A DNA stretch of 64,000 nucleotides. Source: Cymbidium sinense (lineage: Eukaryota > Streptophyta > Magnoliopsida > Asparagales > Orchidaceae). The position numbers were made by a program, and so were the translations under genes. The notes under the pieces were generated by a model. That model ran no database searches. It saw nothing but the letters and a program-made list of their open reading frames with translations, and was not told the origin of the DNA. The stretch lies in NCBI GenBank assembly GCA_021442155.1, contig CM038232.1:58001436-58065435 (forward strand), given 5' to 3'. Positions 13,201 to 26,060 of this stretch are shown here, one piece after another (position 1 is the stretch's first letter; every line of letters starts with the position of its first letter).

Positions 13201-16200
13201 CTTAAAGGCCTCGTATTTCTAGGATGTCTAGACTATATACTTACTAACATTCAAACACATGTAAACATACACATGAATCATGAAAATAAAATAATCCTTT
13301 AACCTGTTTAGACTATAAGCAAATGTAAATCACATAGAACATTCATAGCTAACACCAATCTAAATTTTCATCATTAGTTTATAATTTTGAAAATAATTTT
13401 AGATTTATTAGTCATACTAGCCACACCATATAATAAGGTCAATTCAACACATGCAACGTATACATATATAACCATATTCATTTGATTCTTTTATTGAAAA
13501 CATGGATACATGATATAAGTGGCATACAAATTTATAATGATTAAAAAGGAATGACTAAACATTGCCACATAATACATTCAACCACATTAATTCCTAAGGA
13601 CAGTCAAGTCAAAGAAGGCCCTTTAAGATTAACCAAAGTTGTTATGAAGCTTAATTATTGGACTTGAATTATCAAACCTTAAAGAGGAGAAATAATATTT
13701 GATGTTTTATCCCATCCCATGTTAGTGATTTAATGTATTTAAAGGAAAATAATTAAGTAAATTTTGATTAAAAGTTTGAATATTAATTTAATTCCTAAAC
13801 CTCTTTAATTTAATTAACTACTTAATCATGAGCCTCCAATGATATGCTTTTGAAGAATTAAAATTTTTAATGCTTCTAAAAGGACCTAATGCACTTAGAC
13901 TCATGCATAAGAGCTAATTAGATTAAATAAGAATCTAAATTAAGTACTTATATGGTTTTCCCACACCCATGGGATAATCATAAGTTCCTTAAAAGATTTT
14001 TATGTTATTGAACACATCAAGGGGTACCTATGAATTCAATTTGAATCATTTGAAATAATTATTATTTTAATTAGAATTAATATTACCATTAAATTATTTA
14101 ATTAGCCTTTAATTAACAAATGGATTAATTAAGCCTCCTATGGAAATGTGCTTAGAAAAATAACTAGGAAAGAGGTCCTAATTATTTTTCCCTCATCATT
14201 CCCACTATAAATAGTGATTAATCATTATTAATAATTTAAATTTTGCTATTTAAAAATTTTAATAAATATATAATTGATTAAAGAGGATAATTAGAATTGA
14301 AACTTCAAATTCTACAAATAACATTGCCAATAAAACTCAAGAAATTAAGGGAGGTAGAGGACATCCGATAAAACTAAACCACCAAATTTGGGATCAATTG
14401 GCCAAGTAATTGAGACTTAATTAAGATAATTAACCTAAACTTTAAACCCAAATTAAGCACTATTCATTGATAAAAAATTATGGATTTCAATTTTATCAAA
14501 TTCTCTTCTATTTACCCTTTCCAAAATGGGTTTATTTATATTTTTTAGTTTTTTTATAATTAGTTATGAATTTTCAAAGTTCTGGCAATTTAATGATATT
14601 TTAATCTCCTAATTAATCACCTAAACCGTCGACTCCATGCGGAAGCGGACACGACAACACTTTTCACATGGGACCATGGGATAGGTTATTTAAAATGTCT
14701 AATGTGGTAGCTGAGTCAGCGACCATAGATGTGGTTTCATCCCTACTATTTGATCTCAGATTGAATGATAGAGATCAATCCTATAGTTTCTAATAGATTA
14801 AATTAGAAAACCTAACAGATTAAATCATGATCGTCTATTCTAATCAGGCAGAATGAACATCGATGATCCATCATCCCCTAAGCATCGAAAGATGGAAACC
14901 ATCCTCCTTCCGCCACATGATCTGAGCTCACTAAAGCTCACAAAATGTTGAGATCATCTCCAAAATGTGCATGGAGAAGATCTAAGGAGATCCTATAGTG
15001 AAAAACATGTGCAATTATAATTTTCTTTACAAAAGATCAACACATAGAGATTTTCTATGGTTATCTAAAGTTTTACCTCACTAGAGCTAAAGAATAATGG
15101 CTCGTCAATCGAGATAGCTTCATCTTGAAGAGATGAATCCCTGCTGAGAAGAGTTGCCTTCTCGTTGATTCCTCTATGGATCAAATGCTTGCTCAAAGCT
15201 CACTGGAGTTGGTCTGTAGTGCCTTCAAGTAACTAAATCGATCAGAGATCAATTCATTTTGACTACTAGAGTTAGGGGAAGGTGTGGGAAGAGTTAATTT
15301 GAGTTTGGTGAAGTTTTGGTGAGGTTAGAAGGATGGGGCACTCTATTTCATTCATGGTTGGTCTCGCCAGTAATGGAAAGCACGAGGGATTCGAGGAAAA
15401 GTCTAGGACTGTCCGGAATGCTATGAGAAAGCTCTATGTGAAGTTTGAATGGATGGGGAGGAGTATACTCTCCTCCCCAAGTGAACCAAGAGCTAAGATT
15501 GGCTCAGCATTTGGTAGGCGTCCGACCGGGGTAGGTGGCCGGAGATGATCATGTACTATTGAGGTGGAGGAGCTTAAGAGGCTGAGGTAGTGGTATGAGC
15601 TGACATGGGGTGTACCTTCTCCTCTAAGTGAACCAATGGAAGGTTAAGGGTGAGTTCACCCTCTCATGATCTAATGATAAACCAAACAGGCTTGGGTTAG
15701 GTTGGGTAAGTGGTCCTAGTGTCCAAGAAAGGTTAAAGGTGGCTACCAAGGCTTGGGGAGTGGGTGAGCCCATCCAAATGGGGATTTTAACTTATTTAGG
15801 TGGCTTAGGTTCACCATGGGTTGCGTGCACTTGGGCAATCCCATGATGACCCAAGGATGAGTCATACCAAGTTTGGTTGGGCTTGGACTTGGTTTGGCTC
15901 AATTTGACCCATATGGGTCAAATGGGGTTCACTTGGGTTAGGATGATCACTTAGTCAAATTGGGTCAATCCAAGGGTTTAGGTGCAATCAATTGGTCATT
16001 TGAAATGTATTGGTGCAATTAGTTTGATTTAATTTGAAGTGGATTTGATTTTGGTTCATATTGGTTCATTTAGGTCAAATGGGCTAAGTCAACCAATTTG
16101 GTCAAATTGGCCAAATTGGCTTGGGTGGAGGGTTAGTTTATGTTCAATTGATCATTTGAGAATGATAGTATGTCTTGATTTGAATCAATTGGGTTTAGGA

Positions 16201-17124
16201 TTTGATTTGACTAATTTGGCCCTTTAGGTCAAATTGGGTCAACTTGGGTTAAGGGACCGTTTTGGCTAGGATCAATTGGTGGTTGAGTCATGTCCAATAA
16301 TCAATTTATGATTGATGGGAGTCATTGATTACAAATGATTAGAGTTGGAATGAGATTTTGTTCACTTTGATCCATATGGGCTAATTGGGTCAACTTAATT
16401 CAAGTGATCAAAATGGTTTGGATTGACCCAATTGATTTTAATTAAACTATAAAGGATGATCAACAATCATCATAGAAGAGATTGGATGGGTTGAAGTTTG
16501 AGGTTATTTGGCCATTTAGGCCACTTTGGGTGAAGTGGACCAAATGGTTTGATTGGGTTGAATTGGTAGAATCAGGTGTTGAGAAGAGTTTAATGGTGAA
16601 TTTAGGGTTGATTGATGGATTTTATTGTAATTGATTTGGGTTTAATTGGATTTTGGCTCATTTAGACCTTTAGGGTCATAACTTGGGTTAATTAGACTCA
16701 TTTGGTTCAATTGGTTTGATTGTAATTAAATGGTTGGAATGCTATGAAAATAAATTTGATTTGGTTTATTTGAATGGACTTAGATCATGGGATCATGGTG
16801 GATTGATTTAGGTTATGACTTAGTTAATTTGGCTTGTAGTTTGGATAAGAAACAAAATATAATTGAGGTTAGTTGTGTTGGCCTGAGGTTGATTTTGGAT
16901 GAGTGGACAAACATGGTCTTGGTTTAAGTCATAGGATAGGTAGAACCTATTTGTCTTAAGGTTTATCCTAAGCTTTGGGCATGCCTTCCTAAGTCTCTAA
17001 TCTTGGATTTAGTATTCTGTTAGTCACTAGAAGTGTCATATCATTAAGGAAATCCAAGCGCCTAGAAGGTTCTTAAGTCTGAGACTAGAAGGATGAGTCC
17101 TCACTCTAGAAGTGTGGTCAACTA
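10271..17124 (+). repeat. Long inverted-repeat arm 2 (Tat-like LTR/UTR sequence)
   Basis: Begins TGGTGTTTTAATTTGGAGTC and ends near 17124 at a 'gtggtcaact' tail. The part 10271-15905 is the reverse complement of arm 1, and the start point is the same base in both arms. The interval 14640-15600 is less AT-rich and holds 'tctcctccccaagtgaacc'-type phrases; 15905-17124 is a monotonous 'gggtcaaattgg' stretch similar to 1-711 and 19667-21592. Open frames at 15333-15548 and 16039-16227 match no family and are interpreted as chance. A TG start and CA-like end would fit a very long LTR, but no polypurine tract precedes 10271, so the boundary class is unproven. Confidence 0.55.
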
Positions 17125-17384
17125 TAATCAAGTTTTTTTTGATTCAATAGGATGTATTCTAATATAAAGTGATAACATAATTAATTTTGGTTTTAAATGC
17201 ATCGATATGAAAAAAATAGTTAAAATGACCAACATCAGGTATAAGATTCAAGTGTTCAAGCATAGTATGAACACTTAAGAATATATATGTTCTAAACAAG
17301 GTGTAAAAATATCCCAATCATTTATAGTATAGGGTAAAGTCATAAAGAAACCATTTATCTAAAAAAAAAGAAATGGGGGGTTTG

Positions 17385-18745
17385 TGGAGAAATTTTAGGA
17401 CACCATATAGTTTTTAGAAATTTCTTATTTAAGTAACGAACACGTCATTAAAGAATAAAAATATTATCTTGAAAGATAAACATGTTGTCCTATAATATAT
17501 TCAATTACTTAATAAAGTTTTCTAAAGGTAATGGGTTGTTAATAATCTAGAGATTTTCCTTTGAACTACATGGAAAAGTAGGACAAGATTTATTTTATGC
17601 TTAATTCTTAGTTCCCTATGAGGGCAAGCCCTTATAGTTAATTACATCCTATGAATAATATAATTCATCTTAAGAACACTCTCGATTAAAGAAATAGACT
17701 CTTATTTCTATGGATTTTGAAACTTATCTTAAAAGAATATTTAATTTAAAATTTCAATAGGGAATGCTTTAAAGGGGAAGAGTTCTATTTAGAGGACAAA
17801 TAGGATTGAGTAGGAAATGCTTATCAATACTAGGATGCTTAGTAAGCATTTCAACTATCCTACCATTGGGCTTTACATTCTAAGATGAAATTTTATGAAA
17901 TTCTAAATTGGCATTTTATTATAAATCAAGGACTTAGATTCTAACAACATGAGACTATCAAAATGTGTAGTGGTTGAAGAATTATTCCAATAGCTAGCTT
18001 TAGATCCTAAGTCTATAAATGCTTCCTACATAAGTTAGAGGCTAGAGCTAATGTAATTTTTCTGAGATTCTATCATAGAAAAAATGAACCTATCCCTGAC
18101 TCTTCTAGACTTATAGTTATCTGAAAGGGTTTTCAGCTAACACTACCGAAGCAATTTTGAAAACCATGAGTCTAACTTTATGTATGGAATATGGTTTGGC
18201 TATTTCATTTAGGAAGGAAATTAAGAACCTAACTCACTCCCTATTCCTAAGATAATGCTTGGCATGTCATGCACTTAACTAATGTAATAAATTTTATATA
18301 TTTATACTTATAATTTATTTTATTGGATATGTAGTTTATTCCTACAATGATATGCAATAAGAAATAATCATGGGTCAAATCAAAATTAGAAAGCACACTT
18401 TCCCCAAAGAAGGGTGGTCATTCTCAAAAAGGTTAGATGTCGCCTTATGTGCAATGGGTGAAGCGCCCAATTCAAACTAATGTATAATATGCTCTCATGG
18501 TTCACAAAAGTTAATTATTTTTAGTTACTTTTAAGTTATTCGGGGATTTTATTTAAATGAGGTTATGAGTTTTTATTTTATGTTTAAGTAATTTAGTTTA
18601 GGTGTGGTAGAAAAATTAGTTTTTCTAGAACCCAACATTCCTGACATTTCATCACAGAGCACAACATAGAAAAAAACCTAGAAAGCATGAATATTTATTA
18701 CACACCCCAAAATAAATCAAATTAATTTAAATTAATAAAATAAGC
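17385..18745 (+). repeat. Partial copy of the start of the long repeat
   Basis: Matches about 10272-11760 in the same orientation: 'ggacaccatatagttttta' (compare 10288), a stretch with 'aactacatggaaaagtaggacaagatttatttta', then 'gggcaagcccttatagttaattacatcc', and finally 'ttattacacaccccaaaataaa' (compare 11706). The copy stops shortly before another copy starts at about 18766. No coding content. Confidence 0.55.
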
Positions 18746-18765
18746 TAATGCAGAGTAGAGGGAAA

Positions 18766-19625
18766 TTATGACACATAGACTATTTTTTATTTAGGTAATC
18801 AAATTCATCATATATATTATCTCAAATTATAAACATGTTATCCTATAATGAATTTGATTATTTAAATAAGGATTCTTAAGGTTAATGGGTCTTCTTTATA
18901 TTTTATAGATTCTTCTCTTGAACTACATGGAAAAGTAGGACATGGTTTATTTTATACTAGAGTTTAAGATCGTAGTTCTCTATAAGAGCAAGCCCTTATA
19001 ATTAATTACATCTTAAGAATGAGGCTCTCTTCCAAAGAATACACTCGATTAAATAAATAGGCTCTTATTTCTATGGATTTCAAAGTAGATTCCAAAGGAT
19101 GGTTAAATTAGAATTCAAAAGAGACCACATCAAAGAGAGTTCTTTTCGAAGCCAATTAAGATAAAGTAGGAAATGCAGATAGATATTGGGAGTAAGCATT
19201 TCAACTATCCTAATTAGCCTCGAAAAAACTCTTCCCCTTTTGAAGTGTTCCCTTTTAAAATTTCAGTTTAACCATCCTTTGGAACAAAATTTAAAATCCA
19301 TAGAAATAAGAGCCTTTTTCTTTAATCAAGATTATTATTAGGAAAAGATCCTCATTCCAAAGATGTAATTAACTATAAGGGCTTACCCTTATAAGGAACT
19401 ATGATCTAAGACTCTAGTATAAAATAAACCTTCTCCTACTTTTCATGTAGTTCAAGGAAGAATCTCTGAAATATTAAGAAGACCCATAACCTTAGGAGTC
19501 CTTATTTAAGTAATCAAATCCATGATATAATAACATATTTATCATTTGAGATAATATATTTATTCTTTAATGATGAATTTGGTTACCTAAATAAAAAATT
19601 CTAAAGTCTATATGGTGTCACAATT
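18766..19625. repeat. Fold-back inverted repeat, arms of about 410 bp
   Basis: The left arm (18766 to about 19170) and right arm (about 19215-19625) are reverse complements at roughly 85 percent identity by eye. Matched landmarks: 'tttatttaggtaatcaaattcatc' at 18790 against 'gatgaatttggttacctaaataaa' at 19568; 'gaactacatggaaaagtagga' at 18922 against 'tcctacttttcatgtagttcaa' at 19434; 'agcaagcccttataattaatta' at 18993 against 'taattaactataagggcttaccc' at 19367. The loop is about 40 bp of ordinary family sequence. A transcript across it would form a long hairpin. Confidence 0.75.
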
Positions 19626-19647
19626 TTTCCCCATAGAGATATTTTCT

Positions 19648-19666
19648 AGTGACTCCGTTGGGGATG
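19648..19666 (+). promoter_or_regulatory. Possible primer binding site (tRNA-Arg type)
   Basis: 'tagtgactccgttggggatg' resembles the TGGCGACTCCGCTGGGGA-type primer binding site I recall for Tat/Ogre elements. It lies just after 'gtgtcacaatttttcccc', where an LTR could end. No coding region follows, so it marks a decayed 5' end at most. Confidence 0.35.
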
Positions 19667-21592
19667 CTATGAGTCTATGAGAGAAATTCCATGCTTTGTC
19701 TCCTTGTGGATCATCGTAGAGACCAAGCTTTGCCCATTTTTAGTTGGGTTTGATCGTTCTCAAGTTCACCGATAGTGTGAGGTTTGGGTAGAGGTTCATT
19801 TGAGTTTGTCTTCACCGTGGGAATGTGTAGGGAGCATTAATTATGGGGAAAAAGCATTCCTCTTCAATTCCATGTTTGGCTGAAGGCTTAGCTCTTCTTT
19901 ACCACTGGCCATGGCCAATATTCAACTTGTCAATGGAGAAAGGGTCAGGCAAGACTTTGACTCTCCTTATCTTCACCTCAAGAATGTGTGAGGATGATTA
20001 GATTTATAAAGGGAATTTCTTTCCCCTCTTTCCATAAATGGTTAAGAGCCATGTGCAGAAGATTTTAGGTGGTTGAGATCTAGCCACTGATGGCTAGGGC
20101 CTCATCCAAAGGTCAACTTGGTTCCTCCTTTCCTTATGAGTGTGTTAGGATAAACTCATTGAGGGGAGGAATCTTTCTCCTCCCTCTCCTTACATTGGTC
20201 GTGAGATTCCTCCATGGAGAAACCAAGTTTTATTTTACTATAGTGATGGCCACCCTGGAGGCAAGCTCAAGAGGTGGTCAACTAATTGGGATTAGCCCAA
20301 ATCAATTGAGATAAGGAGATGGATGATGTATTGGAGAAAAAAATGGAATTTAACTTCTTCAAATGGGTTTTTCTCTCTTACCATGGCTACACCTCATCCC
20401 TTTTGATTTTATCTCACATGGAATTCCTTAGCTTTTGGAATCACCATAACATTCATTTGTATTGGTGGTTGGTTAAAAATAATCCAAACAAGATGACTCA
20501 TGGGTCAAACCTAAGTCCATTTGAGTCAGATTTGAGAATTGAACCTAATTTAATGCATTTGGATTTAAATTATTTTAAAGTAGTTTAAATATATTTCTTT
20601 TGATTAATTGGTTTAGATTTAATTTCCAATTAATTTGATTATCTAATGAATAATTTTGAGGTTAATTGATTCATGCTATGTGAGGGTTTAATTTGGTTTT
20701 ATTTTAATTTGACCCATTTTAACTTAAATGGGTTAGATTAAGTTCAATTGGGTCAAATGGCTAATTAAAAATTGTATTTAAACTCCAATCACGTTTAATC
20801 ATATGTGTGGAATGATTTGGAGTGATTAATTTCATTTGATTTGGAATTAATTTAATTTTCAACCATTTGACACAAATTGGGCTTAATGGGTTAAGTTGGA
20901 TTCATTTGGGTCAAATGATCAAATTGATCAAATTAGACCCAATGATTAGTTGGATTGTGTTTAATTATGATTTTGAAATGATTTTGGACAATTAATTTGA
21001 GTTGATTTTAATTTGATTTGGATTCAATAAGGCCCATTTTGGCCCATATAGATCAAATGATCCAATTAGCCTAATTAAGGTCTTATTGTTTAATAATTTA
21101 TGCTTAAACATGTTTATTTTATCATTTGGAGTCTTTAGAATAATTTCATTTGGTCAAATTTTTGTGGATTGACCTTTGACCTGGTGGGACCCCACAAAAG
21201 TCAACTCCACGTAAAAGAGTCAACCAACTTTAACTTTCATTTGGCTTTAGTTTTATTTATTTGATTTGATTTAAATTTATTTTGATTTATTTAGATTTAT
21301 TTGAATTTAATTAATTTTGAATTAAATAAGGTAATTAGGTTAACCACCTTAATCCCCTTGCTTTAAACTTAAATGTATTCAAATTCCATGTGGAATGTGT
21401 TTGATTTAATTCTTTGTTTATATTTGAGTTTTTGGTTGAGTCCACTTAATCTCATTAAGTTATATCAAACCAAAAAGGATGCACTAGGCCATTAGGTGTA
21501 GTGTCCTAAGTGCCTAATTAGGAGGCTATTAATTTAGAATTAAGTGCCCTAATTACTAGTTTTAGAAATGATCATTCCAAATATGGTCAACA
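19667..21592 (+). repeat. Long-repeat copy, + orientation, 'gggtcaaattgg' type
   Basis: The left half (19667-20560) is mixed-composition non-coding DNA. The right half is full of 'tttgggtcaaatgatcaaattg' variants and ends at 'atatggtcaaca' (21592). The right half matches 32880-33869 in direct orientation and 22050-23160 in reverse. 'gatggccaccctggaggc' at 20246 matches 'gcctccaaggatggccatc' at 23350 in reverse, so pairing continues into the left half. Open frames at 20090-20588 are not supported by any family. Confidence 0.6.
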
Positions 21593-22049
21593 CCATTGCA
21601 CACTTTAGAAGAAAGACAAAATGGGCAGTCGAGCTCTGCCCTTTTACAGCTATCTAAAACTAATAGTTTGTTCTATGGGGGTCTTCTTTTAAGATCATCA
21701 CCTTCTTTATGGATCTCCATGGGCTTCATAGGGGACCACCAATTGCAAAGTTAGCTCTAACTATTTCTAGACCCCATAGATCTTAACCTAATTCTAGACT
21801 CAAATTATATTTTAAAATTTTAAAATAAATTACTAATCCTTGCAAAATAAACATTAGGAAATACACATAACATACCAGCAAATTTATTCTTTAAACATAT
21901 GAGATTAGCATTAGTTGCTTTCCAAGCCTACCTATTTTATGCTATGCTTAAGTAGCACCTGCAAGGAAACATCATTTATTTTATATTTATTACATCAAAC
22001 TCTTAAGCACATCCCCATGTAGAAAATAGTGTTAGCCTAAAATAAATGT
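21593..22049. other. Spacer between two oppositely oriented repeat ends
   Basis: About 460 bp between a + end (…GGTCAACA at 21592) and a - end (TGTTGACC at 22050). It contains 'gggcagtcgagctctgccc', a short palindrome-like phrase, and otherwise nothing recognisable. It may be older sequence into which both elements inserted, or the remains of internal sequence. Confidence 0.4.
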
Positions 22050-24760
22050 TGTTGACCTTATTTTGGATGAGATTAACATCATTTTTGAAATTAATAATAA
22101 GGAACCTAATCTTAGATTAGGAGCCTTCTAATTAAGCACTTAAAACACTACACCTAGTGACTTAATGCATCCTCCTTGAGTTTGATCTAACCTAATGGGT
22201 TTAGCTAACTCAACCCAAATCTCAAACATAAATTAAATCAAATAACTTTCACTTGAAACATGATTTCATTTGAACTTAAAGCAAGGTGATTAAGGTGATT
22301 AAACTAATTACCATATGCTTAAAATTAATTAAATACAAAATAAATTCAAACAAAATTATAAAAAATCAAATAAATCAAAACAAATTCAAATCAAATCAAA
22401 GAAAGTCAAATCTAAATCAAGGTCAAAAATGACCAAGTTTGACTTATATGGGTCCCACCAAGTCAAAGGTTAACTCACCAAAATTTGACCAAATAAAATT
22501 ATTCTAAATGATTTAAGTGATAACATAAGCATGATTAAACATGGAATTTAAAGAATATAAATTCAACAAGGCTTTAATTGGGCTAAGAAGATCATTTGAA
22601 CCTAAATGAGCCTAAATGAGCCTTCTTGGGTTCAAGCTCAAATCAAACCAAAACCAACTCAATTTGATTGCCCAAAATCACTTGGAAATGTAAAAAAAAC
22701 ATAATTTAATCCATCATTAGGTCCAATTTGATCAAATTGGTCATTTGACCCAAATGAACCCAAACTTAACCCAATAAGCCCAATTTGGGTCAAAATGGGT
22801 CAAAATTGAAATCAAATGAAATTGATCACTCCAAATCATCTCACACATGTGATTAAACATGATTGGAGTCTAAACATAATTTAATTAAATCAAAATTGGT
22901 CATTTGACTTAATTAAATTAAACTTAACCCATTTAAGTCAAAATGGATCGAGTTGACTCAAAATTGAATTAAATTCCCATGTGGCATGGGCTAATTGAAT
23001 TCATAATTATCCATTAAACAATTAATAATGATGTAAAACAAAATTTAAATCAAATCAATCAAGAGAAATATGATTAAAAAATTTGAAATTAAACCTAATC
23101 CAAATGGCATAATTAAACACCAAATGAACCTAAGCTTGAATCAAATCCATTCAAACCCATCTAAGATGTTTTAAGGGTAATTGACAACAAGTTTAAGCAA
23201 CTAAACTAATCCCAACTAAAATCAAAATAATGGAATATGCCATGGCAAGCAAGGAGAGCATGAACCAAAATCCAACTTTCCAATCCCTCATCCTCTTTCT
23301 TACCCATCTCAACACCTCAGATAGGTGTGATAGAAATCACCCTTGGAGCTAGCCTCCAAGGATGGCCATCACCATGGCTGACTAAGAGGAAAGAAAAAAC
23401 TTAAAGGAAGCTCTGACTCTAATGAAAAAAAGAAGGAGAAATCCTTTAGTGCCTAATTAAGCATTCCACTACCACTCGTACCCCAATCCCCTCATAGTCA
23501 TGAGGCTGAAGAACGACCAAAGCCATCGAATTACATCCATGCTCTAGTTCATCGGCCAATTCACAAGGAGATAATCCAATTCCTTCCCATAGCTTTGTTG
23601 CATCATTCCGAAGCTAACAAAGTTGACCCACCTTCGGTGATCACCGTTGATGAGGTATGCCATTAATTGGCTCTCTTAAGCTTTCAATTTTAGTCCTTTA
23701 TGAAAGTCAATCTTCATTGAGATCAAACCACATAGATGTAAAATACTCCTTGATCATTTTGCAATCAAAATTATACTATTTCATCACTTTGATCACCGAT
23801 AAACCACAAAGAGTCAACGGCTCTTGGTTATCTAGTAGAGGGAGATAATCCTCCATCCATTCCTTCTATTAGGAATGGACAATCGAGATTTAGTCAGACG
23901 AATGGATTAAGACCCTTTAGGAAACATGTGAAACCATCCAAGCCATTTGATCTTCATTCAAAGACCTAAAATGAAATCATGTGCACCGTTGTTTCTTGTG
24001 GGATCCATGTGGATCCCACTTGAACGAATGGTGCAATGGCGCAGCGTCACATGGCGCCGACACGGTTAAAGATGAAAATAGAGATTTTTATTTTAAAATT
24101 ACAAAAAATGGTAAAACTTTAAGAAATTATAATAAATAAAATATTAAACCAAAAAATCTAAATAAAAGTTCTAAGGATTCATCTCACTTGGATGAATCCA
24201 ATAAAATTAAAATCTCAATTAATATTTGGATAATTTTGAATTAATTTGACTTTAAATGAAAACAACCAAAGCTAAATTAATCCTAATCCATTAAGTCTAA
24301 TGATTTAAAACTTTGGGAAATCAAAATTAAGGTTAAAATACACTTCAAAGAAATTTTTGATGATTTATTTCAAAATAAATTTAGAGATAATGAATTTTCA
24401 ATCCCAAAACATAATTTTAATGAAATAAATAAATAGTAATCAAAGAAAATTATGGAAAATCATATAAGTAACCTAAATCATCATAACACGCCCTAATAAA
24501 TTTAAATACATCATTGAAACTCTCTAAAACGTAATAAAATACAAAAGCACCTAATTTAATCATTAATTGAATTAATTAATTCAAATAATCAACATGAACT
24601 TAAAAATATCATAATAAATCAATCAAAATTTCAAATATGAATATACCCTATATGGAAGCATATTCCAAAGAGGAATCTAAGAAAAATAAAACCTTTAAGT
24701 GATTTTCTAAATTAAGCTTAATTTATGTTTTAATGAAATAATTAAAATATTAACTAAACA
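22050..24760 (-). repeat. Long-repeat copy, - orientation
   Basis: Starts with TGTTGACC, the reverse complement of the family end. 22060-23160 matches 20560-21592 reversed, 23240-24000 continues the match weakly, and 24020-24200 ('cgtcacatggcgccgacacggtt', then a long A/T run) resembles 1960-2110 of arm 1 in the same orientation. The portion homologous to 10271-13900 of arm 2 is absent here. The open frame at 23657-23848 shows no family. Confidence 0.55.
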
Positions 24761-24775
24761 CAAATTATATATTTA

Positions 24776-25050
24776 ATAATTTTATTTTTCTTTTATGATA
24801 GTTAAAATTATATATTAAATATTTATTTGCACTAAAGAGAGTTACTTTAAAAGTGAGCTTTCTCTCACTAATATATCATCTTTAGAAAAAAATATTTAAT
24901 GGTAAGTTCACACAAGGGAGAAAAGGCTAAGCAATATGGTGGAGTTTATAAATTGAAATTTTATGTTATCACCATATCTTGCAAGCAATATACATCTATT
25001 ACAAGCTTCTAATATGAATTTTAACTATCATAAAAGAAAAATAAAATTAT
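24776..25050. mobile_element. MITE-like element with 34-bp terminal inverted repeats
   Basis: The left end 24776-24809 and right end 25017-25050 are exact reverse complements over about 34 bp, reading 'ataattttatttttctttta' and onwards. The 275-bp unit has no coding capacity. Flanks give no clear target-site duplication, so the superfamily is not assigned. It sits in the middle of the minus-oriented long-repeat region, where arm 2 has other sequence, which fits a later insertion. It could instead be a fold-back remnant. Confidence 0.65.
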
Positions 25051-25079
25051 CATACAAGTTCAATAAAAGCTTGGAAGAT

Positions 25080-26060
25080 TGAAGATAAGTTTTCCACATG
25101 AAATTCTTTTTTTATTGAATAACAAAGTTTCGACTGAAGTTAATTTCATTAGGTTTTCTCCAATGTCAAATATGATGGTAAAAAAAACCTTTTATATTGG
25201 GATTATTAAATGAAAATATATGTTTAGTTCAATTTTGAGGATTTTAAGAGTGATTGAGATTTTGTAGTGGAGAGATGGGTTTAGATGGATTTAGAAGGGG
25301 ATGGCAATACTAGCCAAGATTAGACTAGTTTGGGTTGATTTATAGGATCACCTTTGTAAGAAACTTTAATGTGGTGTAAATGTTTAGAGTTTATATTTTA
25401 TGACTATCTTAAGATGTTAAATTGTGATATAGTGTTATTGGTTAAATAATAGTGCCCTTTGAGTTAGAGAATACCAAAACTTGTCTAGATCAAGTATGTT
25501 TAGGCTAAAAATATCTCATTTGACAAAGGGCTTAAAGTTGTATAAAAAAAGAAAATATTAGAGAAGGTTTAGTTTAATATGTGAACTTAAGTTATAAAGC
25601 ATGTGATGGAGTTTGGTGAGGCATAAGGTGTTGTAATAGTAGAAATAATAAGACTAGATTTCATTCCACATATATTTGGTTATGAGCCTTGAGAAAGGTT
25701 TTGAAGTGGATTTGAAGACTTGGATGATGAATGGATTAGTTTTATAGAGTAATTAGGATATAGATGAAGATATAAGAATGATTTATCAGAAGTCTTAAGT
25801 GTGGTTTAGTGAGTACTTACAAGATAAGTACTAATGCTACTAACAAATGCTAAGTTGGACCACTAAGTACTAACAAAAAGAGACAAAAATTTCGCCAAAA
25901 TTTTTTTATTAATTTAAAAGTAAAAAATTTTATTATATATGATCCCTATTTATAAGAATTATAATGGCCATCATTAAAAAAAATAAGAGAAAAAGTTTGG
26001 GGGAAAATGGGGGTGGGTGGCCATTAAAAGAAGGTGTCAAACACTTTCATAAATTTATTT
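25080..26060 (-). repeat. Inverted copy of 9290-10200
   Basis: See the entry for 9041-10270: 25690-25840 and 25985-26040 pair with 9500-9640 and 9300-9360 in reverse complement. Together with 22050-24760 this suggests one minus-oriented element whose order of blocks mirrors 9290-17124, except for a missing part near the MITE. Confidence 0.5.
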
